This document shows, one piece after another, positions 17,613 through 27,000 of a stretch of 64,000 bases of DNA. How positions within the stretch are numbered: position 1 is the stretch's first letter; every line of letters starts with the position of its first letter. Under the pieces are notes generated by a model. That model saw nothing but the letters and a program-made list of their open reading frames with translations, made no database searches and was not told where the DNA came from. The stretch is taken from NCBI RefSeq assembly GCF_013167895.1, contig NZ_BLWC01000001.1, positions 2,108,001 to 2,172,000 of the forward strand, in the 5' to 3' direction. This DNA comes from Streptomyces fulvorobeus (GTDB lineage: Bacteria; Actinomycetota; Actinomycetes; Streptomycetales; Streptomycetaceae). The position numbers and the translations under genes were made by a program.

Positions 17613-18074
17613 TCAGGACACCGACATCAGTTCGGTGGCCGGTTCCTGACGGCGCGTCGCATCCTCGTCGCCCGGACCGGCGCCTGTCGGCGCGCGCGAT
17701 GTCAGGGACGGATCCGCCCGGAGCACCCGGCGGAACGCGGCGGTCCCCCGCGTCAGGTCGTGTCCCACCGCCACCGCCTCGATGTCGACGAACGCCCGCC
17801 GCCTGCCCTCCCGTTCCTCCTCGCGCACCCTCAGCCGTCCGTGCACCACGAGTGGCTCGCCCACGGAGACGGAGCCGGACAGATTCACCGCCAGGGTGCG
17901 CCACGCCAGCACCGTGTAGAAACTGGTGTGCCCGTCCGCCCAGAGCTGCTTCTCCCGGTCCCAGCGGCGCGCCGTCACAGCGAAGCGGAAGCGCGCCATT
18001 CCGCCGGTGGCCGTCTCCCGGAACTCCACGGCGGTCGCCGCGTTTCCCACCAGCGTCACAAAGGTGTCGTTCAT
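17613..18074 (-). CDS. Single-stranded DNA-binding protein, SsbB-like
   Basis: 153 residues with an OB-fold SSB domain: MNDTFVTLVGNAATAVEFRE, RFRFAVTARRWDREKQLWADG, FYTVLAWRTLAVNLSGSVSVGEPLVVHGRLRVREEEREGR. The acidic DDDIPF-type tail of the essential SSB is absent, and the C-terminus is short. This fits the second, sporulation-related SSB paralogue of streptomycetes rather than the housekeeping one. The ATG at 18074 opens the OB fold exactly. It is followed on the same strand by nothing close, and lies just downstream of the dynamin-like pair. Confidence 0.85.
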   Translation of the reverse strand: MNDTFVTLVGNAATAVEFRETATGGMARFRFAVTARRWDREKQLWADGHTSFYTVLAWRTLAVNLSGSVSVGEPLVVHGRLRVREEEREGRRRAFVDIEAVAVGHDLTRGTAAFRRVLRADPSLTSRAPTGAGPGDEDATRRQEPATELMSVS

Positions 18075-18188
18075 TTCCCCGTCTCCCGTCCGGATTCCGC
18101 GTACCGGAGCGGCGCGCACTCCGCGCGCCGCTTCCCGCACCGGGTTCCATGCTGGACGGGGAAAGGAGATCCCGCTGACGCCTGTGGA

Positions 18189-20158
18189 CTACGGGCCGGT
18201 TGTGGAGAACTCCGTCACCGCCACGTACCTCTCCCGTACCTCCCGGTAGCGCGCCAGTTCCGCCGAGACCGGGTCCAGGACCCTGGCACGCCCGCACCCG
18301 GCCGCGGCGTCGCGCAGCCGCCGCTCCGCCTCCTGCCCGTACCGCCGCGCCGGACCGCGCGCGGCCGCCGCGCAGGACCACTCCACGAGCGGCCCGCCGA
18401 CGACTCCGGCGAGCATCACCAGGGCCGGGGTGACCAGGCCCGGTTCGAGCACGCCGACGATCTGGCCGAGCAGCCAGAGCCCGCCGAAGATCTGCAGCAG
18501 AGTCATCGTCGCCTGCACCAGTACCGCCGCCGGCCACCAGGCCGGACGCGGCGGCGTGGCGGCCCGGCCGCCCGGCGCCGTACCCCTGCCCGTACCTCTG
18601 CCCGTGTCCGTGTCCCCGCCCCTGCCGCCCGCCTGGCGGCCCCGGCCCCGGCCCCGGCACTCGCGTTCCTGGCCAGCTCGTCCAGGGCCTCGGGCAGCCC
18701 CCGCGCCCCGTTGACCGCCGCTTCCCTGACGGCCTGCGCCCAGGGGCCCGGCAGCCCGGCGGAGGCCGCGTCCGCCACGGCCCGTACCGCCTGCTCGACC
18801 CGCTGGCGGGCGGTGATCTCCTCCTCCGGCGGGGCGGGGGCTGGTGCGAGGGCCAGGGCCATGCGGTCCAGGCCGCCGAGCTGCCGGGTGGACTCGTACC
18901 AGCGCCAGAGGCGCAGCCAGGGCGTCCCGCAGGCCCGTCCGGCGTTCCTGCGCCATTCGCGCTCGGCCGCTTGTCCGGAGGCCGCCGCCCCGACCGCCTC
19001 AGCGAGCCGGTCGGTGAAATCCTCCCGGGCCCGCTCGCCGAGACCGGGCCGGCCATCGGCGACGTACACCGGCCGGAGCCGGGCGGCCGCCGCGTCCACA
19101 TCGGCCGAGAGCCGGCGCGCGGCGGCCGTGCGCTCCTGCACGAAGCGGCCGAGCACCTCGCGCAGTTCGGGCATGCCCTCGCCGGTGAGGGCGGACAGCG
19201 ACATGACGGTCGCGCCCGGCTCGCCGTGTTCCCCGAGCGCCATGCCGTCCTCGTCGAGAAGCCGGCGCAGATCGTCCAGGACCAGCTCGGCGGCTTCCCC
19301 GGGCAGCCGGTCGATCTGGTTGAGGACGACGAAGGTGACCTCGGCGTGTCCGGCCAGCGGCCGCAGATAGCGTTCGTGGAGCGCCGCGTCGGCGTACTTC
19401 TCCGGGTCGACGACCCAGATCACCGCGTCGACGAGGGCCAGCACCCGGTCCACCTGCTCCCGGTGCCCCGGCGCCGCCGAGTCGTGGTCGGGCAGGTCGA
19501 TGAGGACGAGCCCCTGGAGTGCCGCATCGGCTTCGGAGCCGCCCTGCTGGGGCCTGCGCCGCAGCCGTCCCGGGATCGCGAGCCGGTCCAGGAGCCCCGC
19601 GGCCCCGTCGGTCCAGCTGCAGGCGATCGGTGAGGCGGTCGTCGGCCGGCGCAGCCCGGTGTCGGAGATCTGGGCGCCCGCCAGGGAGTTGAAGAGCGTG
19701 GACTTCCCGCTGCCGGTCGCCCCGGCGATGGCCACGACGGTGTGCCGCGAGGAGAGCCGCTGCCTGGCCGCCGCCTCGTCGAGCACGCGGCCCGCCTCCG
19801 CGAGGGTCTCCCGGTCCAGTCTGGCCCGTGACAGGCCGAGGAGTTCGCGCAGCGAGTCGAGGCGCGGGGTGAGCGGCCCGCCGGACCGTTCGTACGCCTC
19901 GACCTCGGTAGCGATGTCGCCGTCAGGGCCGTCAGGCCCGTCCCCCGCGTCGCCGGGGTCCTCGGCATCCGCCGCCTCGTCGGGCTCCTCGGAGGCGGTG
20001 GCGGCGCGGCGGGCGATCAGTCCGTCGTCCCAGCGCCCGTCCCGGCCCGCGCCCTTCGCCGGAGCCTGCGGCTCCGTCCCGGCCCGCTCGACGCCCTGCC
20101 CGCCCCCGGGCCCGTGTGCCGGGTCGCGGTCCTGGTCCTGGTCGGTGACGGCGGTCAT
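18189..20158 (-). pseudogene. Dynamin-like GTPase with C-terminal membrane anchor (DynB/YfjP-like), frameshifted
   Basis: The N-terminal frame (20158 to about 18600) encodes a GTPase: VVAIAGATGSGKSTLFNSLAG (G1), RRPTTASPIACSW, VLIDLPDHDS (G3), VVLNQID (G4). A second frame (about 18640 to 18189) carries what should be the C-terminus: VLVQATMTLLQIFGGLWLLGQIVG and a second hydrophobic stretch, then LARYREVRERYVAVTEFS. Joining them needs exactly one extra base within a GGGGCC-rich stretch (about 18570-18670). Then the protein is 656 residues. As written, the GTPase loses both membrane segments and ends in an Arg-rich tail. The start overlaps the upstream GTPase stop by 4 bp. Streptomyces DynB has this layout. 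Confidence 0.75.
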
Positions 20159-21798
20159 GGCTTCACCCTCTCCTTCTGCAGTACGGACAGCGCGGCGATC
20201 AGCTCGGCCTGTGGTTCCGGGGCCACGTCCAGGGCGTCGAGCGGGGCGAGCCGCCGGTCCCGCTCGCCGTGCATGACCTGGTCGAGACAGGCGGTGAGCA
20301 GCGCCCCTCCCTTGTCACGCAGCCGCAGGGCGCCCTGGACGCCGATGCGCTCCGCGAGCTGCTCCCCCGCCGTGCGGGTGCGGCGCCCGCCGAGCAGGGC
20401 GGCGGCCAGCAGGGCGGCGACGGTCTCGGCGTCCGGGGCGGCGTTCTTCTCCAGGAGCCGCACCTCCTCGTCCGCCAGCTCTTCGAGTACCCGCCGCCAG
20501 CGTCGTACGGCCACGGCGATACGGCCCTCGATGTCCTCGGCCGGACCCCATCCGCCCGCTTCCCGGCCTGCGTCCTCGAAGCGGAACGCCCCGGAGGCCG
20601 GTTCCCCGCGCCACGTCGTGCGGATCTCGTCGTCGGCGGCGGCCACCGCGCACTGGAGCAGCGCGACCAGGCTCTCCACCAGTGCGTCGAGCAGTTCGCC
20701 GGTGGAACTGTCCAGCGGGTAGCCGCGCCACCGGGTCCGCGCGTCCCCGGCGAGCACGGCGCCGCTCTGGAGCCTGCGGCGGACCCGGGCCGCCTCCTTG
20801 CGGTACGCCTCCTCGACGACGCCGCTCAGCCGCACCGCCGCCGCGTACTGCGCGGCGACGGCTCCGGCCAGCTCGGGCAGGCGCACGTTCAGCGACCGCA
20901 GGACCCCGGACGCCGTGCGCCCCACGGACTGCTGACGGGCCGCCGGGTCCTGGGCGCGGTGGGTGAGCCAGGCCCGCAGCGGGGCCACGGCTGTGGTGGG
21001 CAGCAGTCCGCTGCCGCCGCCCGCGGACTCGGGCAGCTCGGGGATGGTGAAGCGGGGGACGTCGCCGAGTCCGGCCCTGGTGAGCAGCGCCGCGTACTGC
21101 CGGGAGACCTCGGCGATCACCTGGTGCGGCACCCGGTCGAGGACGGTGACCAGGGAGGCGTCGTACTCCTTGGCCGTGCGCAGCAGGTACCAGGGGACGG
21201 CGTCGGCGTAGCGGGAGGCGGTGGTCACCATCACCCAGATGTCCGCGGCGCAGATGAGTTCCGCGGCGAGCACCCGGTTGTGTACGACGAGGGAGTCGAT
21301 GTCGGGGGCGTCGAGCAGGGCCAGACCGCGCGGCAGGCTGACGGCGGTCTCCACCCGCAGGGCGCTCTCTTCGTCCCCGCCGGCGGCACCGAGGTCGTCG
21401 AGCCCGTCCGGGTCCCTGGCCTGGCCCGGCGGCAGCCAGATCCTGGTCAGCTGGGGCAGCACCCGTACCCCGGCGAACCAGTGGTGGTCGTCCGGGTGGC
21501 AGACCAGTACCGGCGTGCGCGTCGTCGGGCGCAGCACACCGGCCTGGCTGACCCGGCAGCCGACGAGCGAGTTGACCAGAGTGGACTTGCCGGCTCCGGT
21601 GGACCCGCCGACCACCGCGAGCAGCGGGGCCTCGGGGTCCTTGAGCCGTGGCAGCAGGTAGTCGTCGAGCTGGTCGAGCAGTTCGACTCTGGTCTGCCAG
21701 GCCCGTTCGGCCCCCGGGAGGGGCAGTGGAAGACGCACGGCGGCGACACGGTCGCGCAGGGCGGAAAGTGCGTCGATGAGCTGAGGCCGTACGTCCAT
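20155..21798 (-). CDS. Dynamin-like GTPase (DynA/YfjP-like)
   Basis: 547 residues. The GTPase core shows [22 protein letters not shown] (G1, residue ~60), [15 protein letters not shown] (G2), [13 protein letters not shown] (G3) and [11 protein letters not shown] (G4-like). Long helical regions follow ([42 protein letters not shown]), and no membrane segment is seen. The pair of adjacent, overlapping GTPases, one soluble and one membrane-anchored, matches the DynA/DynB proteins that stabilise Z-rings during sporulation septation in Streptomyces. That link is inference from layout. The ATG at 21798 begins [14 protein letters not shown]; a GTG nine bases upstream is also possible. Confidence 0.8.
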   Translation of the reverse strand: MDVRPQLIDALSALRDRVAAVRLPLPLPGAERAWQTRVELLDQLDDYLLPRLKDPEAPLLAVVGGSTGAGKSTLVNSLVGCRVSQAGVLRPTTRTPVLVCHPDDHHWFAGVRVLPQLTRIWLPPGQARDPDGLDDLGAAGGDEESALRVETAVSLPRGLALLDAPDIDSLVVHNRVLAAELICAADIWVMVTTASRYADAVPWYLLRTAKEYDASLVTVLDRVPHQVIAEVSRQYAALLTRAGLGDVPRFTIPELPESAGGGSGLLPTTAVAPLRAWLTHRAQDPAARQQSVGRTASGVLRSLNVRLPELAGAVAAQYAAAVRLSGVVEEAYRKEAARVRRRLQSGAVLAGDARTRWRGYPLDSSTGELLDALVESLVALLQCAVAAADDEIRTTWRGEPASGAFRFEDAGREAGGWGPAEDIEGRIAVAVRRWRRVLEELADEEVRLLEKNAAPDAETVAALLAAALLGGRRTRTAGEQLAERIGVQGALRLRDKGGALLTACLDQVMHGERDRRLAPLDALDVAPEPQAELIAALSVLQKERVKP

Positions 21799-22115
21799 GG
21801 TTACCACATGTGAAGAATGCCCAATTTTGGCGCCTTTTTGAAGCGTATAGGCACCTCTGCGCGGCGGTTCTCTCCCGGGGACAGAGGGGACGAGTGGGAC
21901 GCAGGCATAACGAGTGCACAACACCCGGGGCGCGAGACGTCAAAATCGGTGCAGGAATCGCACCTACCTGCGATTATCGGTTCGCTTCACTGAACCTACA
22001 CATCGTGTCACGCAGGTGAAGCAGCCGGGTCGGGGTGGTCGGAGCCCTATCCTTGTCCCGGCAAGGCCAGGACCGGCCGGGACGGACCCGACCACAGGGC
22101 CCCAGGCCACTACCG
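21799..22115. other. Region upstream of the dynamin-like operon
   Basis: About 320 bases, lower in GC than its surroundings. It holds a perfect 7-bp inverted repeat, AATCGCA-CCTACC-TGCGATT, at 21956-21975. A second inverted repeat, GGTTC-GCTTCACT-GAACC, lies a few bases further on (21979-21996). Both are candidate operators for the minus-strand GTPase operon. No gene is seen. Confidence 0.45.
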
Positions 22116-22191
22116 GCCCCCGTAGCTCAGTGGATAGAGCAGGCGCCTTCTAAGCGCTTGGCCGCAGGTTCGAGTCCTGCCGGGGGCACCA
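22116..22191 (+). tRNA. tRNA-Arg (anticodon UCU)
   Basis: A complete cloverleaf. Acceptor GCCCCCG (22116-22122) pairs with CGGGGGC (22181-22187). The D arm is GCTC/GAGC. The anticodon stem GGCGC/GCGCT encloses loop CTTCTAA with anticodon TCT at 22149-22151. The T arm is GCAGG-TTCGAGT-CCTGC, and CCA is encoded. It decodes the rare AGA codon. tRNA genes of this kind are common integration sites, but no integrase or repeated 3' end was found nearby. Confidence 0.97.
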
Positions 22192-22309
22192 CGTTTTCGC
22201 AGGCCGGAGGGTGCCCGGTCCGGCGCCCACCGCCGGAACGGTCACCTCGTCGGACGATGTGAAGCGGCCCGCACCTCGGCGTGCCGGCATGACCCACCCG
22301 TCCTGACGA

Positions 22310-22525
22310 CTACTCACCGCCAGGCACGGACAAGGTCCTCCGCCTCCAGGCGGCGGCCAGCGGCAGCCCGTCCGAAAATCCGCTGCGGGACACGGCTACC
22401 ACCAACGGTGGCAGGGGGTTCGCCACGGCCACGCGCAGGAAGTCCACTCGTCCCACCCCCACCCGCCAGGACTGGACGATCTCCGGAAAGCCCCTGGTGA
22501 TCAGCAGGGCGTCGACCGCTTCCAC
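22310..22525 (-). pseudogene. Fragment of an AAA-type ATPase (DUF234/archaeal-ATPase-like)
   Basis: A 71-codon frame beginning MEAVDALLITRGFPEIVQSW followed by FLRVAVANPLPPLVVA. This resembles the middle of stand-alone ATP-binding proteins in actinobacteria, where LLLTGGFP and a W precede a DP/NPLSPLVVS segment. No Walker motifs are present and the continuation is lost after VSRSG. It reads as a degraded internal piece, next to the tRNA. The assignment is tentative. Confidence 0.35.
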
Positions 22526-22627
22526 CGCTCTCCCTGAAGAAAAAAGCAGATCGCCCCTTACGTAAGGGAATCTTACTTAGATCCCATTTCGCACCCCCCG
22601 AATCCGCCGGTCAACCCGGTGGGGTAC

Positions 22628-23712
22628 TCAGAGGGCCGGCGTCGTGAACTTCTTGCGCCAGGCAAGGGACACGTAGACGAGTGCGATCAGCACCGGGACC
22701 TCGATCAGCGGGCCCACGACGCCGGAGAGCGCCTGGCCCGACGTCACGCCGAAGGTGGCGATGGCCACCGCGATGGCCAGCTCGAAGTTGTTCCCCGCCG
22801 CCGTGAAGGCGAGGGTCGCCGTGCGGTCGTAGTTCAGGCCGATGGCCTTGCCCAGCAGGAAGGTGCCGAACCACATCACGGCGAAGTAGACGAGCAGCGG
22901 GAGCGCGATCCGTACGACGTCCATCGGCTGGGACGTGATGGTCTTCCCCTGGAGGGCGAAGAGGATGACGATCGTGAAGAGCAGACCGTAGAGCGCCCAG
23001 GGGCCGATCTTCGGGAGGAAGGCCGACTCGTAGGACTCGCGGCCCATCTTCCTCTCGCCGACGCGGCGGGTGAGGAAGCCGGCCACCAGCGGGACTCCGA
23101 GGAAGATGACGACGTTGAGGGCGATCTTCCACATGGAGATGTCGAGCGTCTCGCCGTCGCCGAGACCCAGCCAGCCGGGCAGCAGGTCGAGGTAGAACCA
23201 GCCGAGGACGCCGAACGCGACGACCTGGAAGACGGAGTTGAGCGCCACGAGCACGGCGGCCGCCTCGCGGTCGCCGCACGCGAGGTCGTTCCAGATGATG
23301 ACCATGGCGATGCAGCGGGCCAGGCCGACGATGATCAGGCCGGTGCGGTACTCGGGGAGGTCCGGCAGGAAGATCCACGCGAGTGCGAACATCAGCGCAG
23401 GGCCGAGGAGCCAGTTGACGGCCAGCGAGGAGACCATCAGCTTGCGGTCGCCCGTGACGGCGTCGAGCTTGTCGTACCGGACCTTCGCGAGGACCGGGTA
23501 CATCATGATCAGCAGACCGGCCGCGATGGGCAGGGAGATCCCGCCGATCTCGACCTTCGCGAGGGCGTCGTCCAGCCCGGGGACCAGCCTGCCGAGCCCC
23601 AGGCCGAGGCCCATGGCGAGCAGAATCCATACGGCGAGGAAGCGGTCGAGCGTCGAAAGCTTCGCGACGACCGAAGTGTCCTCGGGGGCGCGGTCGCTCG
23701 GGTGGGGGTCAC
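22628..23712 (-). pseudogene. Arsenite efflux permease ACR3, with a frameshift near the N-terminus
   Basis: A ten-helix arsenite transporter of the ACR3 family. The body contains VEIGGISLPIAAGLLIMMYPVL, LPEYRTGLIIVGLARCIAMVIIWND with the essential Cys of the ARC motif, and TLAFTAAGNNFELAIAV. The natural GTG start at 23712 overlaps the arsR stop (GTGA) and reads VTPTRATA. The body frame begins APEDTSVVAKLSTLDRFLAVWI, so one base is missing at the C5 run near 23683-23690. Adding one C makes a 361-residue protein. As written, translation would need an internal start, for example the ATG at 23614, which would lose the first helix. Confidence 0.85.
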
Positions 23713-24017
23713 GGACAGGCCCTCTTGTTCTCGGCGGCGTTACGAGCGGATTCGGCCAGCTCGGCGAAGTGGCCGGCGAGCTGGGCGATGACGTCGGGGC
23801 GGAGCCGGTAGTAGGTGAAGCGTCCGCACGGCTCGGTCTCCACCACGCCCGCCTCGCGCAGCACCCTCAGATGGTTGGAGAGGTTGGTCTGCCTGGCACC
23901 GGTCTCCTCGACCAGGTGCGTGGTGCAGAGCGTTTCGCGGGCCAGCAGGGTCACGATCCTGAGCCTGAGCGGATCGGCGAGCACCCGGATCAGTTCGGTG
24001 TCGACTGACGTCATCAT
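23709..24017 (-). CDS. arsR: ArsR-family arsenic-responsive repressor
   Basis: 102 residues with a winged helix: LADPLRLRIVTLLARETLCTTHLVEETGARQTNLSNHLRVLREAGVVETEPCGRFTYY. Cysteines in ETLCTTHL and EPCGRF, plus the C-terminal RACP, are candidate As(III) ligands; the classical ELCVCDL motif is replaced. It represses the arsR-acr3 operon until arsenite binds. Two adjacent ATGs (24017, 24014) are possible starts. Its stop overlaps the permease start. Confidence 0.92.
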   Translation of the reverse strand: MMTSVDTELIRVLADPLRLRIVTLLARETLCTTHLVEETGARQTNLSNHLRVLREAGVVETEPCGRFTYYRLRPDVIAQLAGHFAELAESARNAAENKRACP

Positions 24018-24034
24018 GGGCTGATACTGTCACA

Positions 24035-24048
24035 TCAGTGAAGACTGA
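24035..24048. promoter_or_regulatory. Probable ArsR operator between arsR and arsC
   Basis: TCAGT-GAAG-ACTGA, a 5-bp inverted repeat 18 bases ahead of the arsR start in the divergent arsR/arsC region. The location is right for autoregulation and for control of arsC. Confidence 0.5.
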
Positions 24049-24130
24049 CGCCACTCGGCGCTGATGTCACCCGGGCCTGATCCCCTCACGGGACACGCCT
24101 GATCCCACCGTGAGACGAAAGAGCCCCCTG

Positions 24131-24544
24131 ATGCCCGAGAAGCCCTCCGTGCTGTTCGTCTGTGTCCACAACGCCGGCCGTTCGCAGATGGCCGCCGCCT
24201 GGCTGACGCACCTGGCCGGGGACCGCGTCGAGGTCCGCTCCGCCGGTTCCGCACCAGCCGCACAGGTCAACCCCGCCGCGGTCGAGGCCATGCGCGAGGT
24301 CGGCATCGACATCGCGGCCCGGACACCCAAGATCCTCGACATCGAGGCGGTCAGGGCATCGGACGTCTGCGTCAGCATGGGCTGCGGCGACACGTGTCCT
24401 GTCTTCCCGGGCAAGAGGTACCTGGACTGGGCGCTGGAGGACCCGGCGGGCCAGGGCGTCGAGGCCGTCCGGCCGATCCGGGACGAGATCAGGAAGCTCG
24501 TCGAGGGCCTGATCGAGGAGATCGCCCCGGGCCCGTCCGCCTGA
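24131..24544 (+). CDS. arsC: Arsenate reductase, low-molecular-weight phosphatase fold (thioredoxin- or mycothiol-linked)
   Basis: 137 residues. The phosphatase-type P-loop is CVHNAGRS near residue 12, and the loop with the redox cysteines is CVSMGCGDTCPVFPGKRYLDW near residues 80-98. DPAGQGVEAVRPIRDEI follows. It reduces arsenate to arsenite, which the divergent ACR3 pump exports. The ATG at 24131 gives MPEKPSVLFVCVHNAG, the usual start. A GTG at 24110 in frame is less likely. Confidence 0.9.
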   Translation: MPEKPSVLFVCVHNAGRSQMAAAWLTHLAGDRVEVRSAGSAPAAQVNPAAVEAMREVGIDIAARTPKILDIEAVRASDVCVSMGCGDTCPVFPGKRYLDWALEDPAGQGVEAVRPIRDEIRKLVEGLIEEIAPGPSA

Positions 24545-24641
24545 GCGGACGATCGCGACCCTGGGACACACGTTTCGCGAAGGACACGGATCGCGACGGA
24601 CACGGACCGCGGAGGGTACGCCCGGCCGGGGAGCGCACACC

Positions 24642-24681
24642 GCACTGCGGGGAGCGACCGCCCGGCCGCCCCCCGCAGTGC
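24642..24681. terminator. Bidirectional terminator hairpin between arsC and the FG-GAP gene
   Basis: GCACTGCGGGG (24642-24652) pairs over 11 bases with CCCCGCAGTGC (24671-24681) around an 18-base loop. It sits between two convergent genes. Confidence 0.75.
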
Positions 24682-24696
24682 CTCGCCCCGTGACCG

Positions 24697-26184
24697 TCAG
24701 CGGCCGAAGGACGCGCCCAGTGCGGCATTCACGGCGACCGTGCCGAGCGTCGCGTTGTTGACGGCCGACGAACCGGTGACCGTGATGCCGGTCGTGGTGG
24801 CCGGGAAGGACCAGAAGGCGCCCGCGCCCGTGTCCTCGCCGGGAGCGCACACCGCGAGCTCCTTGCGGCCGTCGTTGTTCCCGTCGACGAAGGCGGCGGC
24901 CGAGCCGAACCTGTCGTTCAGCTCGGCGACTCCGGTGACACCCGGCGTGTCCTGGTTGAACCCCTTGGTCCCGGTGCCCGTGGGACCCGCGGAGGTACCC
25001 GGCATGACGAGAACCGCACCCGCACGCTGGACGGTGCCGAGTGCCTCGCGGGAGACGCCCACCGCGATGTCGCCGAAGCCGTCGCCGTCCGTGTCACCGA
25101 TCGCGACGGACGAACCGAATCCGTCGGCAGCCTCGGCCGTACCGGGGACGCCCGCCGAGTCCTGGTTGAACACCTTCGCCTTGGTGCCCTGCGCGCCGCC
25201 GGCGCCACCCGGCACGTACGTGACCATGCCGCCCCTGGCCAGCGGCAGACCGAGGTCGCTGTCATAGCCGTCGATGGCCCGGCCCACGACGAGGTCGGCG
25301 TACCCGTCACCGTTCACCCGGCCGACCGCGAGGTGTTCGCCGCCCTCGATCGCGTACCCGTGGGGGCCGCCCGTGACCGGGGTGAGAGCGCCCAGGCCGG
25401 CGGCGCCACCGGCGGCGACGAGGATCGTACGGCTGTCGAACTCGTCACCTGCGTGCGTGAGCGCGGCGATGTCGTCGCGGCCGTCGCCGTTGACGTCACC
25501 CGAGGCGAGGCCCAGGTAGCGCACGTCCTCCACGTCGGGGTACACGGCCGTGCCCGCCGCGGCGCCCGCACGGGTGAAGGGGCCCGCCAGGGTCTGGAGA
25601 CTCGTCGCCCTGACGGTGGCCAGGTCCGCGAAGCCGTCCCCGTCGAAGTCGCCGGCGGTCAGACGGCCGCCGACCTGGTGGTACTGCTCACCCGCCAGGA
25701 GCGTGGCGCCGCCGGACAGGCCGGTCGCCCCGCCCCAGACGACGGTGAGGAGACCGGTGCGGTCGACGGTGCCGTCCTTCTCCGACGCGGCGCCGGCCAC
25801 CAGGTCGCTGTAGCCGTCCCGGTCGAGATCGGCGGAGACCAGGGCGCCGCCGAAGGCGTCCCCGGCCTCGGCGGTGTCGGGGACACCCGCGGAGTCCTGG
25901 GTGACGATCTGCCTCGTGGCGGTCGCGGAACCCTTCGCGGAGCCGTACACGACAGCGACGTAGCCCGCCCCCGCCTGGCCGTTGACGGTGGCACCCGGCG
26001 CGGCGACCGCCAGGTCGGCGAAGCCGTCGCCGTTGTAGTCGACGCGGCCCTCGACCGGGGTGACCGGTGCGGCGGCGGTCGCCGTCGCACGCGTGGGAAC
26101 GGTTGCCTGGGCGGCGGGTGCGACGGCGGCGGCTGCCACCATGATGGCGAGTGCCGCGGTCGTTCCGAATGCTCGGGATGCCAC
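24697..26184 (-). CDS. Secreted FG-GAP repeat (VCBS/integrin-alpha-like beta-propeller) protein
   Basis: 495 residues. A signal peptide (ALAIMVAAAAVAPAAQA, about residues 1-32) precedes about seven FG-GAP blades. Each has a calcium loop such as DYNGDGFADLAVAAPG, DLDRDGYSDLVAGA, DFDGDGFADLATV, DVNGDGRDDIAAL, VNGDGYADLVVG and DTDGDGFGDIAVG. There is no catalytic domain; it is probably an extracellular binding protein. The GTG at 26184 is preceded by AAGGAG. A 12-block repeat (FNQDSAGVPGTAEAADGFG, FNQDTPGVTGVAELNDRFG) shows internal duplication. Confidence 0.9.
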   Translation of the reverse strand: MASRAFGTTAALAIMVAAAAVAPAAQATVPTRATATAAAPVTPVEGRVDYNGDGFADLAVAAPGATVNGQAGAGYVAVVYGSAKGSATATRQIVTQDSAGVPDTAEAGDAFGGALVSADLDRDGYSDLVAGAASEKDGTVDRTGLLTVVWGGATGLSGGATLLAGEQYHQVGGRLTAGDFDGDGFADLATVRATSLQTLAGPFTRAGAAAGTAVYPDVEDVRYLGLASGDVNGDGRDDIAALTHAGDEFDSRTILVAAGGAAGLGALTPVTGGPHGYAIEGGEHLAVGRVNGDGYADLVVGRAIDGYDSDLGLPLARGGMVTYVPGGAGGAQGTKAKVFNQDSAGVPGTAEAADGFGSSVAIGDTDGDGFGDIAVGVSREALGTVQRAGAVLVMPGTSAGPTGTGTKGFNQDTPGVTGVAELNDRFGSAAAFVDGNNDGRKELAVCAPGEDTGAGAFWSFPATTTGITVTGSSAVNNATLGTVAVNAALGASFGR

Positions 26185-26468
26185 ACGGACTCCTTGTCGG
26201 AAGTTCAGGGAATGTTCGTGGTGTCGTACCGGGGAGTACGTGGGGGTGTGGACCGCACACGCTGAGACACCCGGACCCGGACAGGGGTTGTACGCCCGCC
26301 TGTCCGTGATCGCGCGCGCCGGGGGCAGGGTGACCGGTTCCGCCACCGTCTGGGCCACGCGCCCGAGCCCTTCCCACCGGACCGGGCTACGCAGCCGTGG
26401 CCGCCGCGCCGGGTCCGGGCACCCGGGCCGTCCCGTAGCCGCGCCCACGTTCCCCCGGCCGCCCGGGA

Positions 26469-26926
26469 CTACAGCACGACGGCGGCCAGCAGCACGAAGG
26501 AGGCCGTGGAGAGAACCGTGCGGACCCGGTGCAGCGTGTTCCAGCGCGGCTCGAACGCGGCGCGGGCCGCGGCGTCGTCCCCACCCTCGGCGCCGGCCAG
26601 CGCGTTGTTCAGCGGAACGTTCCCGATGACCGTGATGAGGTGGCTGACCACCGCACAGACCAGGGCCGCCAGGACGAGCATCCACTCCCGCTCGCCGGGC
26701 CCCCGAGGTCCGATACGAGTGCGGCGGCCGGCAGGGCGACCACGCCGAGGAAGACGAGCAGGAAGCCCGGCCCGGGCACCTTCTCGTTGAAGCGGCGCAT
26801 CGCGGCCACGAACCGTTCGTCGGGCAGCAGCGCCAGACCGGGCATGACCACGGCCAGGAAGGTCAGCAGGAAACCGGCGTAGAGACCGGCGGTGATCACG
26901 GCGAGCATGAGCAGCAGGGAGGACAT
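26469..26926 (-). pseudogene. DUF1772-type small membrane protein, one-base frameshift
   Basis: The start frame gives MSSLLLMLAVITAGLYAGFLLTFLAVVMPGL and continues to AAALVSDLGGP; another frame then carries EREWMLVLAALVCAVVSHLITVIGNVPLNNALAG to the stop. NVPLNN is the hallmark of DUF1772/anthrone-oxygenase-like proteins. Adding one G to the G5 run (plus-strand C5 near 26701-26705) joins them as LGGPGEREWM, for a 152-residue, four-helix protein. This is therefore a one-base defect or a sequencing undercall. Function is unknown. Confidence 0.75.
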
Positions 26927-27000
26927 GGTGCACATCATGGCCGGAAGGCGCCGCCCGCACAGCCCCAATTCCCCTGGTCCGTACGGGCGGTCGCACCTGG

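Noticed and set aside
22116..22627. An integrated mobile element at tRNA-Arg
   Set aside because: No integrase, excisionase, replication gene or duplicated tRNA end was found; only a short ATPase fragment.
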